A DNA stretch of 21,540 nucleotides from JBOGUF01 sp050696075 (GCA_050696075.1 JBOGUF010000063.1:1-21540), one strand, 5' to 3'; positions 1 to 7,717 are shown, counted from the stretch's first letter. Program-made: numbers and translations. Notes: generated from the sequence alone by a model not told the origin.

Positions 1-48
1 CGCCAGCGCGGTCTCACTGCTGGTTGGCTTCCTCGACCGCGGGTCCAT
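1..48 (-). CDS. Possible 5' end of the next gene in the Dpp-type operon (partial)
   Basis: Reading the minus strand from ATG at 48-46, 16 codons stay open to the window edge, giving MDPRSRKPTSSETALA. A strong Shine-Dalgarno sequence (GGAGGGAG) sits about 6 nt upstream of the ATG. The gene would lie about 220 nt downstream of the DppC-type permease on the same strand, where an OppD/OppF ATPase or a sugar-metabolism gene is often found. The visible residues show no recognisable domain, so the function is unknown. The call rests only on the start codon, the ribosome-binding site and the position. Confidence 0.4.
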   Translation of the reverse strand, partial: MDPRSRKPTSSETALA

Positions 49-128
49 CGTCCGCTCCCTCCGTCGTGCGCGCCCTGTGGCAGCACAAGCTTGAGCATGC
101 GGCGGCAAGTCTACCTTTCGATGACAGG

Positions 129-244
129 TTGCTGCGCCCGCGCGCGTCAGCGCGCATCGACCGCGGGTCGATAACCGTTAGACGGGCCGCATGCGCGGCG
201 GGTCGCGCGTTCGCGCGACGGGCGCAGCAAGCAGCGCCCCTACA
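129..244. repeat. MITE-like hairpin array, copy 1
   Basis: Non-coding stretch after the DppC stop, packed with perfect stems: GCGCGC/GCGCGC with a 4-nt loop (140-155); ATCGACC/GGTCGAT with loop GCG (156-172); GTCGCGCG/CGCGCGAC with loop TT (202-219); and GGGCGC/GCGCCC with loop AGCAAGCA, followed by CTAC (220-244). TTGCTGCGCCC at 129-139 is an exact inverted copy of 220-230, so the array has terminal inverted repeats. The terminal motif at 220-244 recurs unchanged at 5654-5677. No gene is supported between 49 and 270. Confidence 0.7.
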
Positions 245-270
245 CGACGGTCCAGCGGGAGTGACGCCCA

Positions 271-1287
271 TCACGATCCTGCTCCTCGGACGACGGGGGT
301 GGCGCGGATCTGGCTGCCGCGCAGGGATGCGCGCTTGAGGACTTTGGAGGATTCCCGGAGGGCGCGCAGGCGCGGGTTGGTGATCTCGTCGATGGCGTAA
401 TTGAGCATGGCGAAGCCGAAGGCGACGAGGGCGATGCAGGTGCCGGCGGGGACGATGGTCCACCAGGAGCCGGTCAGCAGGGCGGCGTCGTTGCCAGCCC
501 AGTAGAGGATAGTGCCCCAACTGACGACGCTCGGGTTGCCGAGACCGAGGAACTCCAGGCCGGCTTCGGCGCCGATGGCGTAGATCGTCGAGCCGAGGAA
601 GCTGGCCGCGACGATCGACATCATGTTCGGCATGATCTCCTGGATGATGATCCGCACGTTCCGCTCGCCGCTGACCCGCGCGGCCGAAACGAAGTCCTTC
701 TCCCGCAGCGATAGGGTCTGCGAGCGCAGGATTCTCGCGGGCCATGCCCAGCCCGTCACCGCCAGGACGAGCGCCAGGTAGACGACGCTGTCGCTGCTGA
801 GGAAGGCGGCGAGTGTGACGAGCAGCGGCAGGCCAGGGATGATCAGGAAGACGTTGGTGACGAGCATCAGCGCGTCGTCGATCTTGCCGCCGAAGTAGCC
901 GGCGGTCATGCCGACGACGATGCCGACGATCGTGGTCATGATGCCGACCGCGATGCCCACGCCGAGCGAAACCCTCGTTCCCCAAATCGTTTGATCGAGG
1001 ACATCTTGGCCGCGCCCGGTCGTGCCGAGCGGATGTTCCCAGGAGGGCGCGAGATGCGGTCGGGAGAGGAAGTCGTTGGGGTCGCCCGGCGCGATCACTG
1101 GCGCCAGGAGGGCGACCGCGCCGAAGGTGAGCAGGATCGCGGCGCCGACGGTTGCCTTCGGATTGCGGAGGACCAGGGTCAGCACCCGAGGTGGTCCGGA
1201 TTGCCGCCGCGGTGTGGGTATCGGCACCGTCTGCCCGGCGGGTGTCACCTCGACCGGGACGGCTTGGTCGCTTGCGCCAACGTGCAT
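271..1287 (-). CDS. DppC/OppC-type ABC transporter permease
   Basis: This 338-residue inner-membrane permease would form the translocation channel of a family-5 (peptide/oligosaccharide) ABC importer with the DppB-type partner just upstream. After a soluble N-terminal tail of about 40 residues comes the first membrane segment (AAILLTFGAVALLAPVIAP). The segment HPLGTTGRGQDVLDQTIWGTRVSL is abridged here as the typical HPLGTT...DV motif of OppC proteins. The ATPase-contacting EAA loop reads DFVSAARVSGERNVRII. The start is ATG at 1287 because GGAAGGGGG lies just upstream; the longer open frame before it is antisense noise. The DppB stop is 32 nt upstream, consistent with one operon. The family is clear but the substrate is not readable from a permease. 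Confidence 0.92.
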   Translation of the reverse strand: MHVGASDQAVPVEVTPAGQTVPIPTPRRQSGPPRVLTLVLRNPKATVGAAILLTFGAVALLAPVIAPGDPNDFLSRPHLAPSWEHPLGTTGRGQDVLDQTIWGTRVSLGVGIAVGIMTTIVGIVVGMTAGYFGGKIDDALMLVTNVFLIIPGLPLLVTLAAFLSSDSVVYLALVLAVTGWAWPARILRSQTLSLREKDFVSAARVSGERNVRIIIQEIMPNMMSIVAASFLGSTIYAIGAEAGLEFLGLGNPSVVSWGTILYWAGNDAALLTGSWWTIVPAGTCIALVAFGFAMLNYAIDEITNPRLRALRESSKVLKRASLRGSQIRATPVVRGAGS

Positions 1288-1319
1288 CGCGTATCCCCCT
1301 TCCGCGGCGTGCCAGCGGG

Positions 1320-2297
1320 CTAGTGGCCGCGTACGCGCGGGTCGAGCCGGACGTAGAGCAGGTCGACGATCAGGTTCGCGGCGAGGACCGCGAAGGTGAT
1401 CATCAGGAAGATGCCCTGCATCAGCGGGTAGTCGAGGTTGCGGACCGCCGTCAGGAGTTGGTAGCCGAGTCCGGGATAGGCGAAGACGATCTCGGTGAGC
1501 AGCGCGCCGCTGATGACGAAACCGAGGGCCATGCCGAAGGCGGTCACGTTCGGCAGGAGCGCGTTGCGCGCGGCGTAGGAGAACATGATCCGGCGCTGCG
1601 AGAGCCCTTTCGCCTCGGCCATCGTGATGTAGTCCTCGGCCAGCACCGCGATCATCGTGTTGCGCATCCCGAGCAGCCAGCCGCCGATCGAGACGACGAG
1701 GACGGTGAGGGCGGGCAGGATGAGGTGGTTGCCGACGCTTTGCAGGAAATCGACGGTGAATGCGGGCGACATGCCGTCTTCGTAGGCGTGCCGCAGGGGG
1801 AAGAGGTCCCAGCGAAAGGCGAGGAAGAAGAGGGCCAGCGACGCCAGCCAAAAGTAGGGGAAGGAACCGACGAAGAGGAGGAGCGGCGGTAGGACGGAGT
1901 CGGTCATGCCGCCGCGTTTCCAGGCGCCCAGGATGCCGAGGATGCTGCCGAGGATGAAGCTGAGGATCGTGGCCGTCAGCCCGAGTACGAGCGTCCACGT
2001 GAGGCCGGTCATGATGACCTCGGTCACCGGCGCGGGAAACCAGGAGATCGAGAGACCGAAGTCACCTTGGAAGATGTGTTGCAGATAGGTGAAGTACTGT
2101 TCGTAGAGAGGCGCATCCGACAGGCCATACGCCTTGCGCATGGCTTCAATCTGCTCCGGTCGGGCTTGCCCCTGGAAGCGGGCGAACATCGCCGAGGCGG
2201 GGTCGCCGGGCATCATCCGCGGCAGGAAGAAGTTGAGCGTCAACGACGCCCACGCCGCCAGCAGATAAAACCCGATCCGCCGCGCGAGGAAGGACAT
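1320..2297 (-). CDS. DppB/OppB-type ABC transporter permease
   Basis: This 325-residue polytopic membrane protein is the other half of the family-5 importer channel. It opens with an arginine-containing N-terminus and a first membrane segment (residues 8-25), followed by the family motif LPRMMPGDPA. An extracytoplasmic region and about five more segments follow. The EAA loop is EDYITMAEAKGLSQRRI, and the C-terminus LDPRVRGH is typical of DppB proteins. ATG at 2297 is chosen because GGAGGGAG lies about 8 nt upstream and the family N-terminus begins there. The upstream gap to the solute-binding protein is filled almost entirely by a heptad inverted repeat, so a transcript covering both genes could fold between them. 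Confidence 0.93.
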   Translation of the reverse strand: MSFLARRIGFYLLAAWASLTLNFFLPRMMPGDPASAMFARFQGQARPEQIEAMRKAYGLSDAPLYEQYFTYLQHIFQGDFGLSISWFPAPVTEVIMTGLTWTLVLGLTATILSFILGSILGILGAWKRGGMTDSVLPPLLLFVGSFPYFWLASLALFFLAFRWDLFPLRHAYEDGMSPAFTVDFLQSVGNHLILPALTVLVVSIGGWLLGMRNTMIAVLAEDYITMAEAKGLSQRRIMFSYAARNALLPNVTAFGMALGFVISGALLTEIVFAYPGLGYQLLTAVRNLDYPLMQGIFLMITFAVLAANLIVDLLYVRLDPRVRGH

Positions 2298-2313
2298 GTC
2301 GGCTCCCTCCGAC

Positions 2314-2497
2314 GAGTACCGAGTGCCCAGTGCCGAGTGCCCAATGTCGAGGCGAGTCGCGGGTTTGGGATATTGACTCAGTTTCAACTGGCGCGGGCGG
2401 CGAGTCAACCTCCACAAATCCTAGACCCGTCCCGTGAACTCGAATTCTCGCATTCGACACTGGGCACTCGGTACTCGGCACTCGGTACTCGGTACTA
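2314..2497. repeat. Heptad-repeat inverted element between dppA-like and dppB-like genes
   Basis: Five 7-bp units of the type GAGTACC, GAGTGCC or CAGTGCC run from 2314 to 2348. Six inverted units (GGTACTC, GGCACTC) run from 2456 to 2497. On the minus strand the first unit is TAGTACC, whose TAG is the stop codon of the solute-binding protein (2495-2497). The other arm ends just before the DppB ribosome-binding site. The central 107 nt show no clear gene. The two arms could pair in the operon transcript over about 35 bp. Confidence 0.85.
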
Positions 2498-4240
2498 CGC
2501 TTCTGGCGCCGGCTCGATCGTGTTGAGGACGATCAAGGCGTCGGGGTTGGCGTAGCAGGAGAGGAGCGCGTACGGGTTCTCCTCGTCCGGGAAGCCGATG
2601 AAGTTGCGCGTGCTGTACTCGCCCCACTGTGGGCCAGGGAAGAGCGGAATCGCCGGGGCGTTCTCGATGTAGAGCGCCGCGAGCTGCTGCACGATTGCGA
2701 TCTGCTCCTCGGGGTTCGAGGTCGCCGCAAATTGATTGAGGAGGGTGTCGGCCTCCTCGTTGGCGTAGCGGTGCCAGTTCTGCGGCGAGGTCGTCCCTTC
2801 CGGTTGCAGGGTCGAGGTCGACATCAGGCCGCGGTAGAAGTTGAACGGCGTCGCGCCGCCCTCGGTCCAGCCGATCGAGAGGTTGAAGTCGCCCTTCTGG
2901 ACCAGGTCGATCCAGGCGGAGAAATCGTACGTTTTGACCGTCGCCCGGATGCCGATCTCTTCCAGGTTTTGGGCCATGATCTGGCAGGCGGAAACCCAGT
3001 CGGACCAGCCGGAGACGACGAGGATCTCGTACTCCATCCGCGACTCGTCAGGCAGCACACGGACGTCGCCGTCGAGCGCCAATCCGGCGGCGTCGAGCAG
3101 TTCGTTCGCCCGGTCGACGTTGAGCTGCACCCAGTCGCCGGAGGCGAGCAGCTCCTCCGTCTTGTATTGCGGATAGGCGTCGCTGAGGCCGGTGACGTCT
3201 GCCGCATGGGTGTAGTTGTACATGGCGACATCGACGATCTGGTCCCGGTTGATCGCCAGGCTGACCGCCTTGCGGACTTCCGGGTTGTCAAACGGGGCGC
3301 GGCCCGTGTTGGTGAAGAGGTGGACGGTGGCCCCGGTTGGCGGGAACCAGTAGTTGAAGTGCTCCGGGTCCTCGGCGATGTAGGTGTTCTCGATGTCGGG
3401 CACGAAGTGGCTGGCCCAGTCGATCTCGCCGCTGACCATGCCCAGGTTTGCCTGGTCGTTGGTGGGGAAGGTGGGGAAGCGCATGCCGTCGATCAGCGGC
3501 TTCCCTTCCTGCCAGTAGTTCGGGTTCTTGAGGATTTCGTAGTACTGGGCCTCGAAAACTCCGATCTCGGTGAAGGGGCCGGTGCCGACCGGCGTTTCGT
3601 TGGTGAAGGTCGCCGGCTCGGTGATCTCACTCCAGATGTGTTGGGGCACGATCGTCTGGTGGCCGAGGTCGTAGAGGCCGGGGGTGTAGACCTCGCTGAA
3701 GGTGAAAACGACGGTCGTGTCGTCCGGGGCCTCGACGGCCGAGACCTTCGACAGCGTGGCGCGGACGGCGCCGCTGCCGGAGAGATCCTCGTTGGCAGTC
3801 AGGTAGTCGAAGGTGAACTTGACGTCTTGCGCGGTGAAGGGCGTGCCGTCGGACCAGGTGACCCCTTCGCGGATGGTGAAGGTGAGTTGCGTGTTGTCGC
3901 CGCTGAACTCGTAGGCGGTGGCGAGCCAGGGGACGATTTCGCCGGTCATCGTGTTGTAAACGATCAGCGGTTCATAGACGCCCGATTCGGTCGGCCACTT
4001 CGAGGAGCCGGTCGGGACGAGCGGGTTGAAGTTGCGGACCCAGGTCGCTTCCTGCTCGGTCGAGACGGTGACAAGGTTGGCCTCGGTCTCTTGCGCCCGC
4101 GCCGGTTGGGCGCGTGTCATCGTCGTGCCGACCGCGGTGGCGGTGACGCCGAGGGCGGCGGCGGTCTGGAGGAAGCGCCGGCGGTCGATGGAGCCGGACT
4201 GATAGGCCCGCAGGAGGTCGCTAAAGCGATCGCTTGTCAT
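2495..4240 (-). CDS. Family-5 (DppA/OppA-type) solute-binding protein, Tat-exported
   Basis: This 581-residue extracytoplasmic receptor delivers ligand to the DppB/DppC-type permeases encoded downstream. The N-terminus carries a twin-arginine signal (DRRRFLQTAAALG, residues 19-31), a hydrophobic core and a likely cleavage after ARAQ. Family-5 hallmarks include GVTWSDGTPFTAQDVKFTFD, the GTGPF turn, and NPEVRKAVSLAINRDQIVD. Length is normal for the family. ATG at 4240 is preferred over the in-frame ATG at 4258 because AGGAGAGG is correctly spaced before it. It lies 49 nt after a LacI-type regulator with a CebR-like operator, which suggests an oligosaccharide ligand. Some family-5 proteins, for example in Thermotoga, do bind oligosaccharides, but a peptide ligand remains possible. 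Confidence 0.93.
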   Translation of the reverse strand: MTSDRFSDLLRAYQSGSIDRRRFLQTAAALGVTATAVGTTMTRAQPARAQETEANLVTVSTEQEATWVRNFNPLVPTGSSKWPTESGVYEPLIVYNTMTGEIVPWLATAYEFSGDNTQLTFTIREGVTWSDGTPFTAQDVKFTFDYLTANEDLSGSGAVRATLSKVSAVEAPDDTTVVFTFSEVYTPGLYDLGHQTIVPQHIWSEITEPATFTNETPVGTGPFTEIGVFEAQYYEILKNPNYWQEGKPLIDGMRFPTFPTNDQANLGMVSGEIDWASHFVPDIENTYIAEDPEHFNYWFPPTGATVHLFTNTGRAPFDNPEVRKAVSLAINRDQIVDVAMYNYTHAADVTGLSDAYPQYKTEELLASGDWVQLNVDRANELLDAAGLALDGDVRVLPDESRMEYEILVVSGWSDWVSACQIMAQNLEEIGIRATVKTYDFSAWIDLVQKGDFNLSIGWTEGGATPFNFYRGLMSTSTLQPEGTTSPQNWHRYANEEADTLLNQFAATSNPEEQIAIVQQLAALYIENAPAIPLFPGPQWGEYSTRNFIGFPDEENPYALLSCYANPDALIVLNTIEPAPEA

Positions 4241-4263
4241 GTGATCCTCTCCTCTCACGGATC

Positions 4264-4287
4264 GTTGCCGGCGCCGTCGCCGGCGAC
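4264..4287. other. Intergenic hairpin between regulator and binding-protein genes
   Basis: GCCGGCG (4267-4273) and CGCCGGC (4278-4284) form a perfect 7-bp stem with a 4-nt loop, extended to about 10 bp by flanking pairs including one G-T. It lies in the 49-nt gap between the LacI stop and the solute-binding protein start. No T-run follows it on the minus strand, so a simple intrinsic terminator is unlikely. It may stabilise the mRNA for the binding protein or reduce read-through. Confidence 0.55.
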
Positions 4288-4289
4288 CG

Positions 4290-5363
4290 TCATGCGTGGA
4301 CTAGGATCGTCTCTTCCGTCACACCTCCTGTCGCTCTCTCGAGTGCGACCATTTCGCACCCGCACGACCGGCGCAACACGAGTTGCGTCGGCATGAAGAT
4401 TTGCTCTGGAGCACGATCCGGGTTGTCGATCAGCTCCAGCAAAATGCGCACCACCTCGCGCCCGTACTCGGTGATCGGTTGAGCCACGGTCGAGAGGGGT
4501 GGGTCGGTGGTCGTACTCTCCGCCAGGTCGTCGAACCCCATGACCGCGATATCGTCCGGGACGCGGAGACCGGCGTCGCGGACCGCCCGCAGGATGCCGG
4601 CGGCCATCGAGTCGCTGGCGGCGAAGATCGCCTCCGGCGGTCCGTTTGGCCGGCGAATGAGGTCGAGGGCGGCGCGGTAGGCGCCTTGGCGGGTGAAGTC
4701 GGAAAAGATGGCCAGGCTGGGATCGGGTGGCACGCCTGCCTCCTGAAGCGCGGTCACATACCCGGCATAACGGTCGATGGAGGCGATCAGATTGTTGGGG
4801 CCGCAGATGGCGGCGACCCGGCGGTAGCCGTGGGCGAGCAGATGCGCCACGGCGTCGCGGGCGGCGCCGCGGTTGTCGACGTCGACGAAGTTGATGGCGC
4901 CCGCGTGCCGCCCGACCAGGACGAAGGGGAAGCGGTCTGCGCGCAGGCGGTCGATGATCGGCTCGTCGACGACGTGGCAGGCGATGATGATGCCGTCGAC
5001 GTGACGGCCGCGGATCACCCGCTGGTAGAGCCGGTCGAGGCCCGATTCGCCTTCACCCGAGCCGATGAGCATGGTGAGGTTGTAGTCGACCGCGTTGCAG
5101 GCGTGGGCGGTGCCCTGGATCAGCAGGGGGTAGAAGGGGTCGGTGAAAATCGACTCGACCGCCTTCGAGGCTAGCATGCCGATGATGCGCATCCGCTTCG
5201 AGGCGAGGCCGCGGGCGGCGGCGTGGGGATGGTAGTTGTGGGCGCGGATAACTGCTTGGACGCGGGCGCGGACGGCGTCGCTGACGCGCCGGTCGTCGTT
5301 GACGACGCGGGAGACGGTGGAGCGGGAGACGCCGGCTAGGTGCGCGATCTCTTCGAGGTTCAC
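4290..5363 (-). CDS. LacI/GalR-family transcriptional regulator
   Basis: This 357-residue cytoplasmic repressor has an N-terminal LacI helix-turn-helix (LEEIAHLAGVSRSTVSRVVN, residues 3-22), then a hinge region (HPHAAARGLAS). A periplasmic-binding-protein-like effector domain starts at about residue 60 (IIGMLASKAVESIF) and includes the typical FDDLAES segment. The C-terminus holds LVLRRSCGCE, a common ending for the family. GTG at 5363 is the best start: GGAGGAC lies just upstream and the helix-turn-helix begins right after it, whereas the ATG at 5450 overlaps the operator palindrome. The gene precedes the family-5 binding protein and permeases on the same strand. A perfect operator-like palindrome at its own promoter indicates autoregulation and control of the operon. 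Confidence 0.94.
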   Translation of the reverse strand: MNLEEIAHLAGVSRSTVSRVVNDDRRVSDAVRARVQAVIRAHNYHPHAAARGLASKRMRIIGMLASKAVESIFTDPFYPLLIQGTAHACNAVDYNLTMLIGSGEGESGLDRLYQRVIRGRHVDGIIIACHVVDEPIIDRLRADRFPFVLVGRHAGAINFVDVDNRGAARDAVAHLLAHGYRRVAAICGPNNLIASIDRYAGYVTALQEAGVPPDPSLAIFSDFTRQGAYRAALDLIRRPNGPPEAIFAASDSMAAGILRAVRDAGLRVPDDIAVMGFDDLAESTTTDPPLSTVAQPITEYGREVVRILLELIDNPDRAPEQIFMPTQLVLRRSCGCEMVALERATGGVTEETILVHA

Positions 5364-5434
5364 CCCGTCCTCCGAATGCCGGGTAGGCGGCCAGGGATGC
5401 AGGTCGAGCCGAGCGGTGCATCGCGACGTGAGTT

Positions 5435-5450
5435 GTGGGAGCGCTCCCAC
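5435..5450. promoter_or_regulatory. LacI-family operator (CebR/CelR-like palindrome)
   Basis: GTGGGAGCGCTCCCAC is a perfect 16-bp palindrome with a central CG. Its inner 14 bp equal the published CebR (Streptomyces) and CelR (Thermobifida) box TGGGAGCGCTCCCA. It lies about 72 bp upstream of the regulator start and 12 bp downstream of the proposed -10, so it would overlap the transcription start region. The palindrome is seen directly; binding by the neighbouring regulator is inferred. Confidence 0.88.
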
Positions 5451-5462
5451 GGGATGGAGGAA

Positions 5463-5490
5463 AGGGTAACAGATTTTGCCCGCGTGTCAA
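5463..5490 (-). promoter_or_regulatory. Promoter of the LacI-family regulator operon
   Basis: On the minus strand TTGACA (plus 5485-5490, a perfect -35 hexamer) is followed after 16 nt by TACCCT (plus 5463-5468, a moderate -10). The predicted start, near 5456, lies just before the operator palindrome, a classic repression geometry. The -10 is weak, but the position relative to the operator supports the call. Confidence 0.65.
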
Positions 5491-5545
5491 GTGTCGTTTT
5501 GTGGGATGCGCACATGCGGGCTGTGCCGAACGACGGACGAATCGT

Positions 5546-5677
5546 GTAGCGGCGCTGCTTGTCGTGCCCGTCGCCCGTAGGGCGACACGTCGGGATGGAC
5601 GGAAATCGGCCGGTGGCCGATGCGCGGCTTCGCCGCGCGGGCGCAGCAAGCGCGGGCGCAGCAAGCAGCGCCCCTAC
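5546..5677. repeat. MITE-like hairpin array, copy 2, with terminal inverted repeats
   Basis: The 24-bp right end (5654-5677) is identical to the right end of the array at 129-244. The left end (5546-5569) is its inverted copy with about 20 of 24 matches. Between them are perfect stems: GTCGCCC/GGGCGAC with loop GTA (5570-5586), ATCGGCC/GGCCGAT with loop GGT (5605-5621) and GCGCGGC/GCCGCGC with loop TTC. A partial tandem copy of the end motif sits at about 5639-5652. The array fills most of the 310-nt gap upstream of the regulator, and its last bases supply the stop codon (TAG, 5676-5674) of the SelA-like gene. Confidence 0.75.
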
Positions 5678-6792
5678 GATGGCGGGGCGTTCTGTAAGAG
5701 TCGGCGCAGTGTAGTGAGCACGATCTCGTCCTCGCCCGGCTCGAGGGTTTGTGGGTTGAGGGCGATCGCGTCCGGGTCGTTGCCGACGGCGCCGACGGCG
5801 ATGCGCGGGTCTCCGTCCCAGAGGGCGGCGACGAGCTGTTCGCGGGACCAGCGGCTCGGTGCGGAGAGGTGGATGATCGCGCGGCCGTGCGGTTGGCCGG
5901 CTTCGCTCGGGTAGCCGCGTTCGACGGCGACTCCGGGGAGGTCGAATAGGCCGTCGATCCACTTCTGGACGGTTGTCTCGTAGCCGGCGAGGGTGACCGC
6001 CTCGTCTTGCTTGAGCGACCATTCGATGGCGGCCAAGCAGCCGGAGAGTTCCTCCTTGCCGACCTTCATCGGTCGCCCGATGCTGTGGTTGGGGTTGCCG
6101 TTGGCGCGGCAGCCCTCGATGATGTCGCGCCGGCCGAGGACCAAGCCGCTCGACTGCGGCCCGCGCAACCCCTTGCCGCCGCTGAAGATCGCCGCGTCGG
6201 CTCCGAGCTCGGTGGTGAAGTGCCAGAGATTGCTGATCGGGGGGATCTGCGCGGCGGCGTCGACGAGGACCGGGACGCCCCGTTCGTGCGCCAGCGCGAT
6301 GACCTCCGCGAGCGGCGGTGAGGATGCGGCGAGCGCGCCGGCGAACCAGAGGACGCAGGCCGTGCGCTCGGAGAAGGCTTGCTTGAGTTCCTCGATCGAG
6401 TCGCCGATCTCGATCAGGCGAGCGCCGGTTTGTCTCGCCGCGTAGTCGTAGCCATTGCGCTGGCTCCTGTGGATGACGATCTCGGTTTTGTCCAGGCCGT
6501 CGAGGTAGGGGAAGGTGGCGATCTTGCCGGGGTCGGCGCCGGCCATGCAGGCGGCGACGGCGACGACGATCCCGGCCGCCGCGCCGGAGGAGACGTAGCA
6601 CGCCTCATTGTTGGTCAGCTTGGCGATCCGCTCGCCGATCCGCGCTTGCAGTTCAGGTACGTCGACGAACGCCTCGGCAGCGGCGGCCATCGCCGTCACG
6701 ACGGACGGGGGCATGCGGGAACCACCGAGCCGGGTCAGCGTCGCCGACGCGTTGATCACCTTCGTCAGCTGCAACTCGTCATAAATGCTCAT
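5674..6792 (-). CDS. SelA-like PLP-dependent enzyme (DgaE-like)
   Basis: This 372-residue cytoplasmic protein has the fold-type I PLP organisation of the SelA family. The Schiff-base lysine is K207 in IFSGGKGLRGPQSSGL, and an upstream Asp (D178 in VLVDAAAQ) would contact the cofactor pyridine nitrogen. The SGGKxLRGPQ block is shared by selenocysteine synthase relatives and by D-glucosaminate-6-phosphate ammonia-lyase (DgaE). No selenocysteine machinery is nearby, so catabolism of an amino sugar or amino acid is more likely than selenation; the substrate is unproven. ATG at 6792 is chosen because it overlaps the upstream gene's stop (ATGA), implying translational coupling. The last codons run into the repeat that supplies the stop. 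Confidence 0.85.
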   Translation of the reverse strand: MSIYDELQLTKVINASATLTRLGGSRMPPSVVTAMAAAAEAFVDVPELQARIGERIAKLTNNEACYVSSGAAAGIVVAVAACMAGADPGKIATFPYLDGLDKTEIVIHRSQRNGYDYAARQTGARLIEIGDSIEELKQAFSERTACVLWFAGALAASSPPLAEVIALAHERGVPVLVDAAAQIPPISNLWHFTTELGADAAIFSGGKGLRGPQSSGLVLGRRDIIEGCRANGNPNHSIGRPMKVGKEELSGCLAAIEWSLKQDEAVTLAGYETTVQKWIDGLFDLPGVAVERGYPSEAGQPHGRAIIHLSAPSRWSREQLVAALWDGDPRIAVGAVGNDPDAIALNPQTLEPGEDEIVLTTLRRLLQNAPPS

Positions 6793-7697
6793 CGCACCAC
6801 CGTCCATAGTCGCGGCTTCGCGACCGCACCCAAGCGTGCGGCCATCCAGGCGTCGAGCCAGTCGTGATCGGTTCCCCCTTCGTGAGCGGCCCGGTAAAGT
6901 TCGACCGGCCCGCCGAGGGCAACTCGAAGGGGGTCGAGCCATGCCGGCCCGCCGTACGCGCCGGGGTCCTGGGCAACCAGCACCGTTGCTGCCCGCACCC
7001 CTGGCGCATGATGGATCGGATCGACATAACGTAGCGTTTCGGCAATCCGCTCCTCCCGGTCGGGGTCGAATCGGATGACGTCGTTGACCTCTTCGAGCGG
7101 GTAGACCGCGGTGTGCCGCCGCGCCTCCAACAAGCGGTAGAACATCAGGCCGGTCACCTGGAGCGCCGCGATCTGGTTGCGGCGGGCGGCGGTGATGACG
7201 GCGAGATCGTCGCCAACGATGCCGACCCGGTCGGCGGCGACCTCTGGTAGCGAGCGGAGCCACTCGGCGCCCCGTAGGCAGTCCGCGACGATGGCACGGT
7301 AGATGTAGGTCGCCGGGTCGTCGATGCCAAGTGTGAGCAGGCCGGGGTATTCGGCGGCAAACGGTTGATCGGCCAGTCGCTGCCCGCGGTGCATCAGCGT
7401 CAGCACGACGTACCGCTGCCGGTCGTCGTAATGGGGTGGAGCGTTGACGCTGCCGTAGCGAGGCGTGTTCAGCAGCGCCGGAAACGGCCCGCTTCCCTTC
7501 GGCACGCTGAGGTAGCCGAAGATGCGGTACGGACCGATGCTGGTGAGCCGGACATCGTAGCCGGTCGAGAACTCGGTCGAGCGGCGCGGGGAGTGCGTTC
7601 GCTCGGCGCTGGCTGGGTAGCGGGCGAGCTCGTCATCGACGGCGTGCCAGTAGGCGTCGAAGTCGGTGGGTCTCGTCGTTGTTGCTTGTTGCTGCAT
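6789..7697 (-). CDS. CE7-type esterase relative lacking the catalytic serine
   Basis: This 302-residue alpha/beta-hydrolase-like protein is a paralogue of the intact CE7-type esterase upstream. They share the N-terminal DFD.YW motif, the YPGLL segment and the YPLEEVNDVIR segment (YPYEEINDYLR in the paralogue). Where the paralogue has the nucleophile elbow GSSQG, this protein has GDDLA (residues 162-166), so the serine is replaced by Asp and the second Gly by Ala. The histidine position is kept (H272). It is unlikely to act as a classical serine esterase and may be a regulatory pseudoenzyme or have new chemistry. Its stop overlaps the start of the SelA-like gene, so the two are probably coupled. 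It is 23 residues shorter than the paralogue. Confidence 0.8.
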   Translation of the reverse strand: MQQQATTTRPTDFDAYWHAVDDELARYPASAERTHSPRRSTEFSTGYDVRLTSIGPYRIFGYLSVPKGSGPFPALLNTPRYGSVNAPPHYDDRQRYVVLTLMHRGQRLADQPFAAEYPGLLTLGIDDPATYIYRAIVADCLRGAEWLRSLPEVAADRVGIVGDDLAVITAARRNQIAALQVTGLMFYRLLEARRHTAVYPLEEVNDVIRFDPDREERIAETLRYVDPIHHAPGVRAATVLVAQDPGAYGGPAWLDPLRVALGGPVELYRAAHEGGTDHDWLDAWMAARLGAVAKPRLWTVVR

Positions 7698-7717
7698 GGG
7701 TCCTATCCGAATAGTTC

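Noticed and set aside
24..338. Possible 104-residue plus-strand protein at the left end
   Set aside because: It runs through the hairpin array and into the end of the DppC gene, with an arginine/alanine-rich composition and no motif or ribosome-binding site.
4264..4287. Hairpin considered as a rho-independent terminator
   Set aside because: No T-run follows on the transcribed strand and the binding-protein gene downstream has no other visible promoter.
2732..4396. Open frame of 554 codons antisense to the family-5 binding protein
   Set aside because: It is rich in Val, Gly, Asp and Arg in shadow-frame fashion, with no motif, and the opposite strand has clear Tat and family-5 motifs.
5674..6792. 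SelA-like gene considered as true selenocysteine synthase
   Set aside because: No selB, selD or tRNA-Sec nearby, and the protein is shorter than typical bacterial SelA; a catabolic relative fits better.
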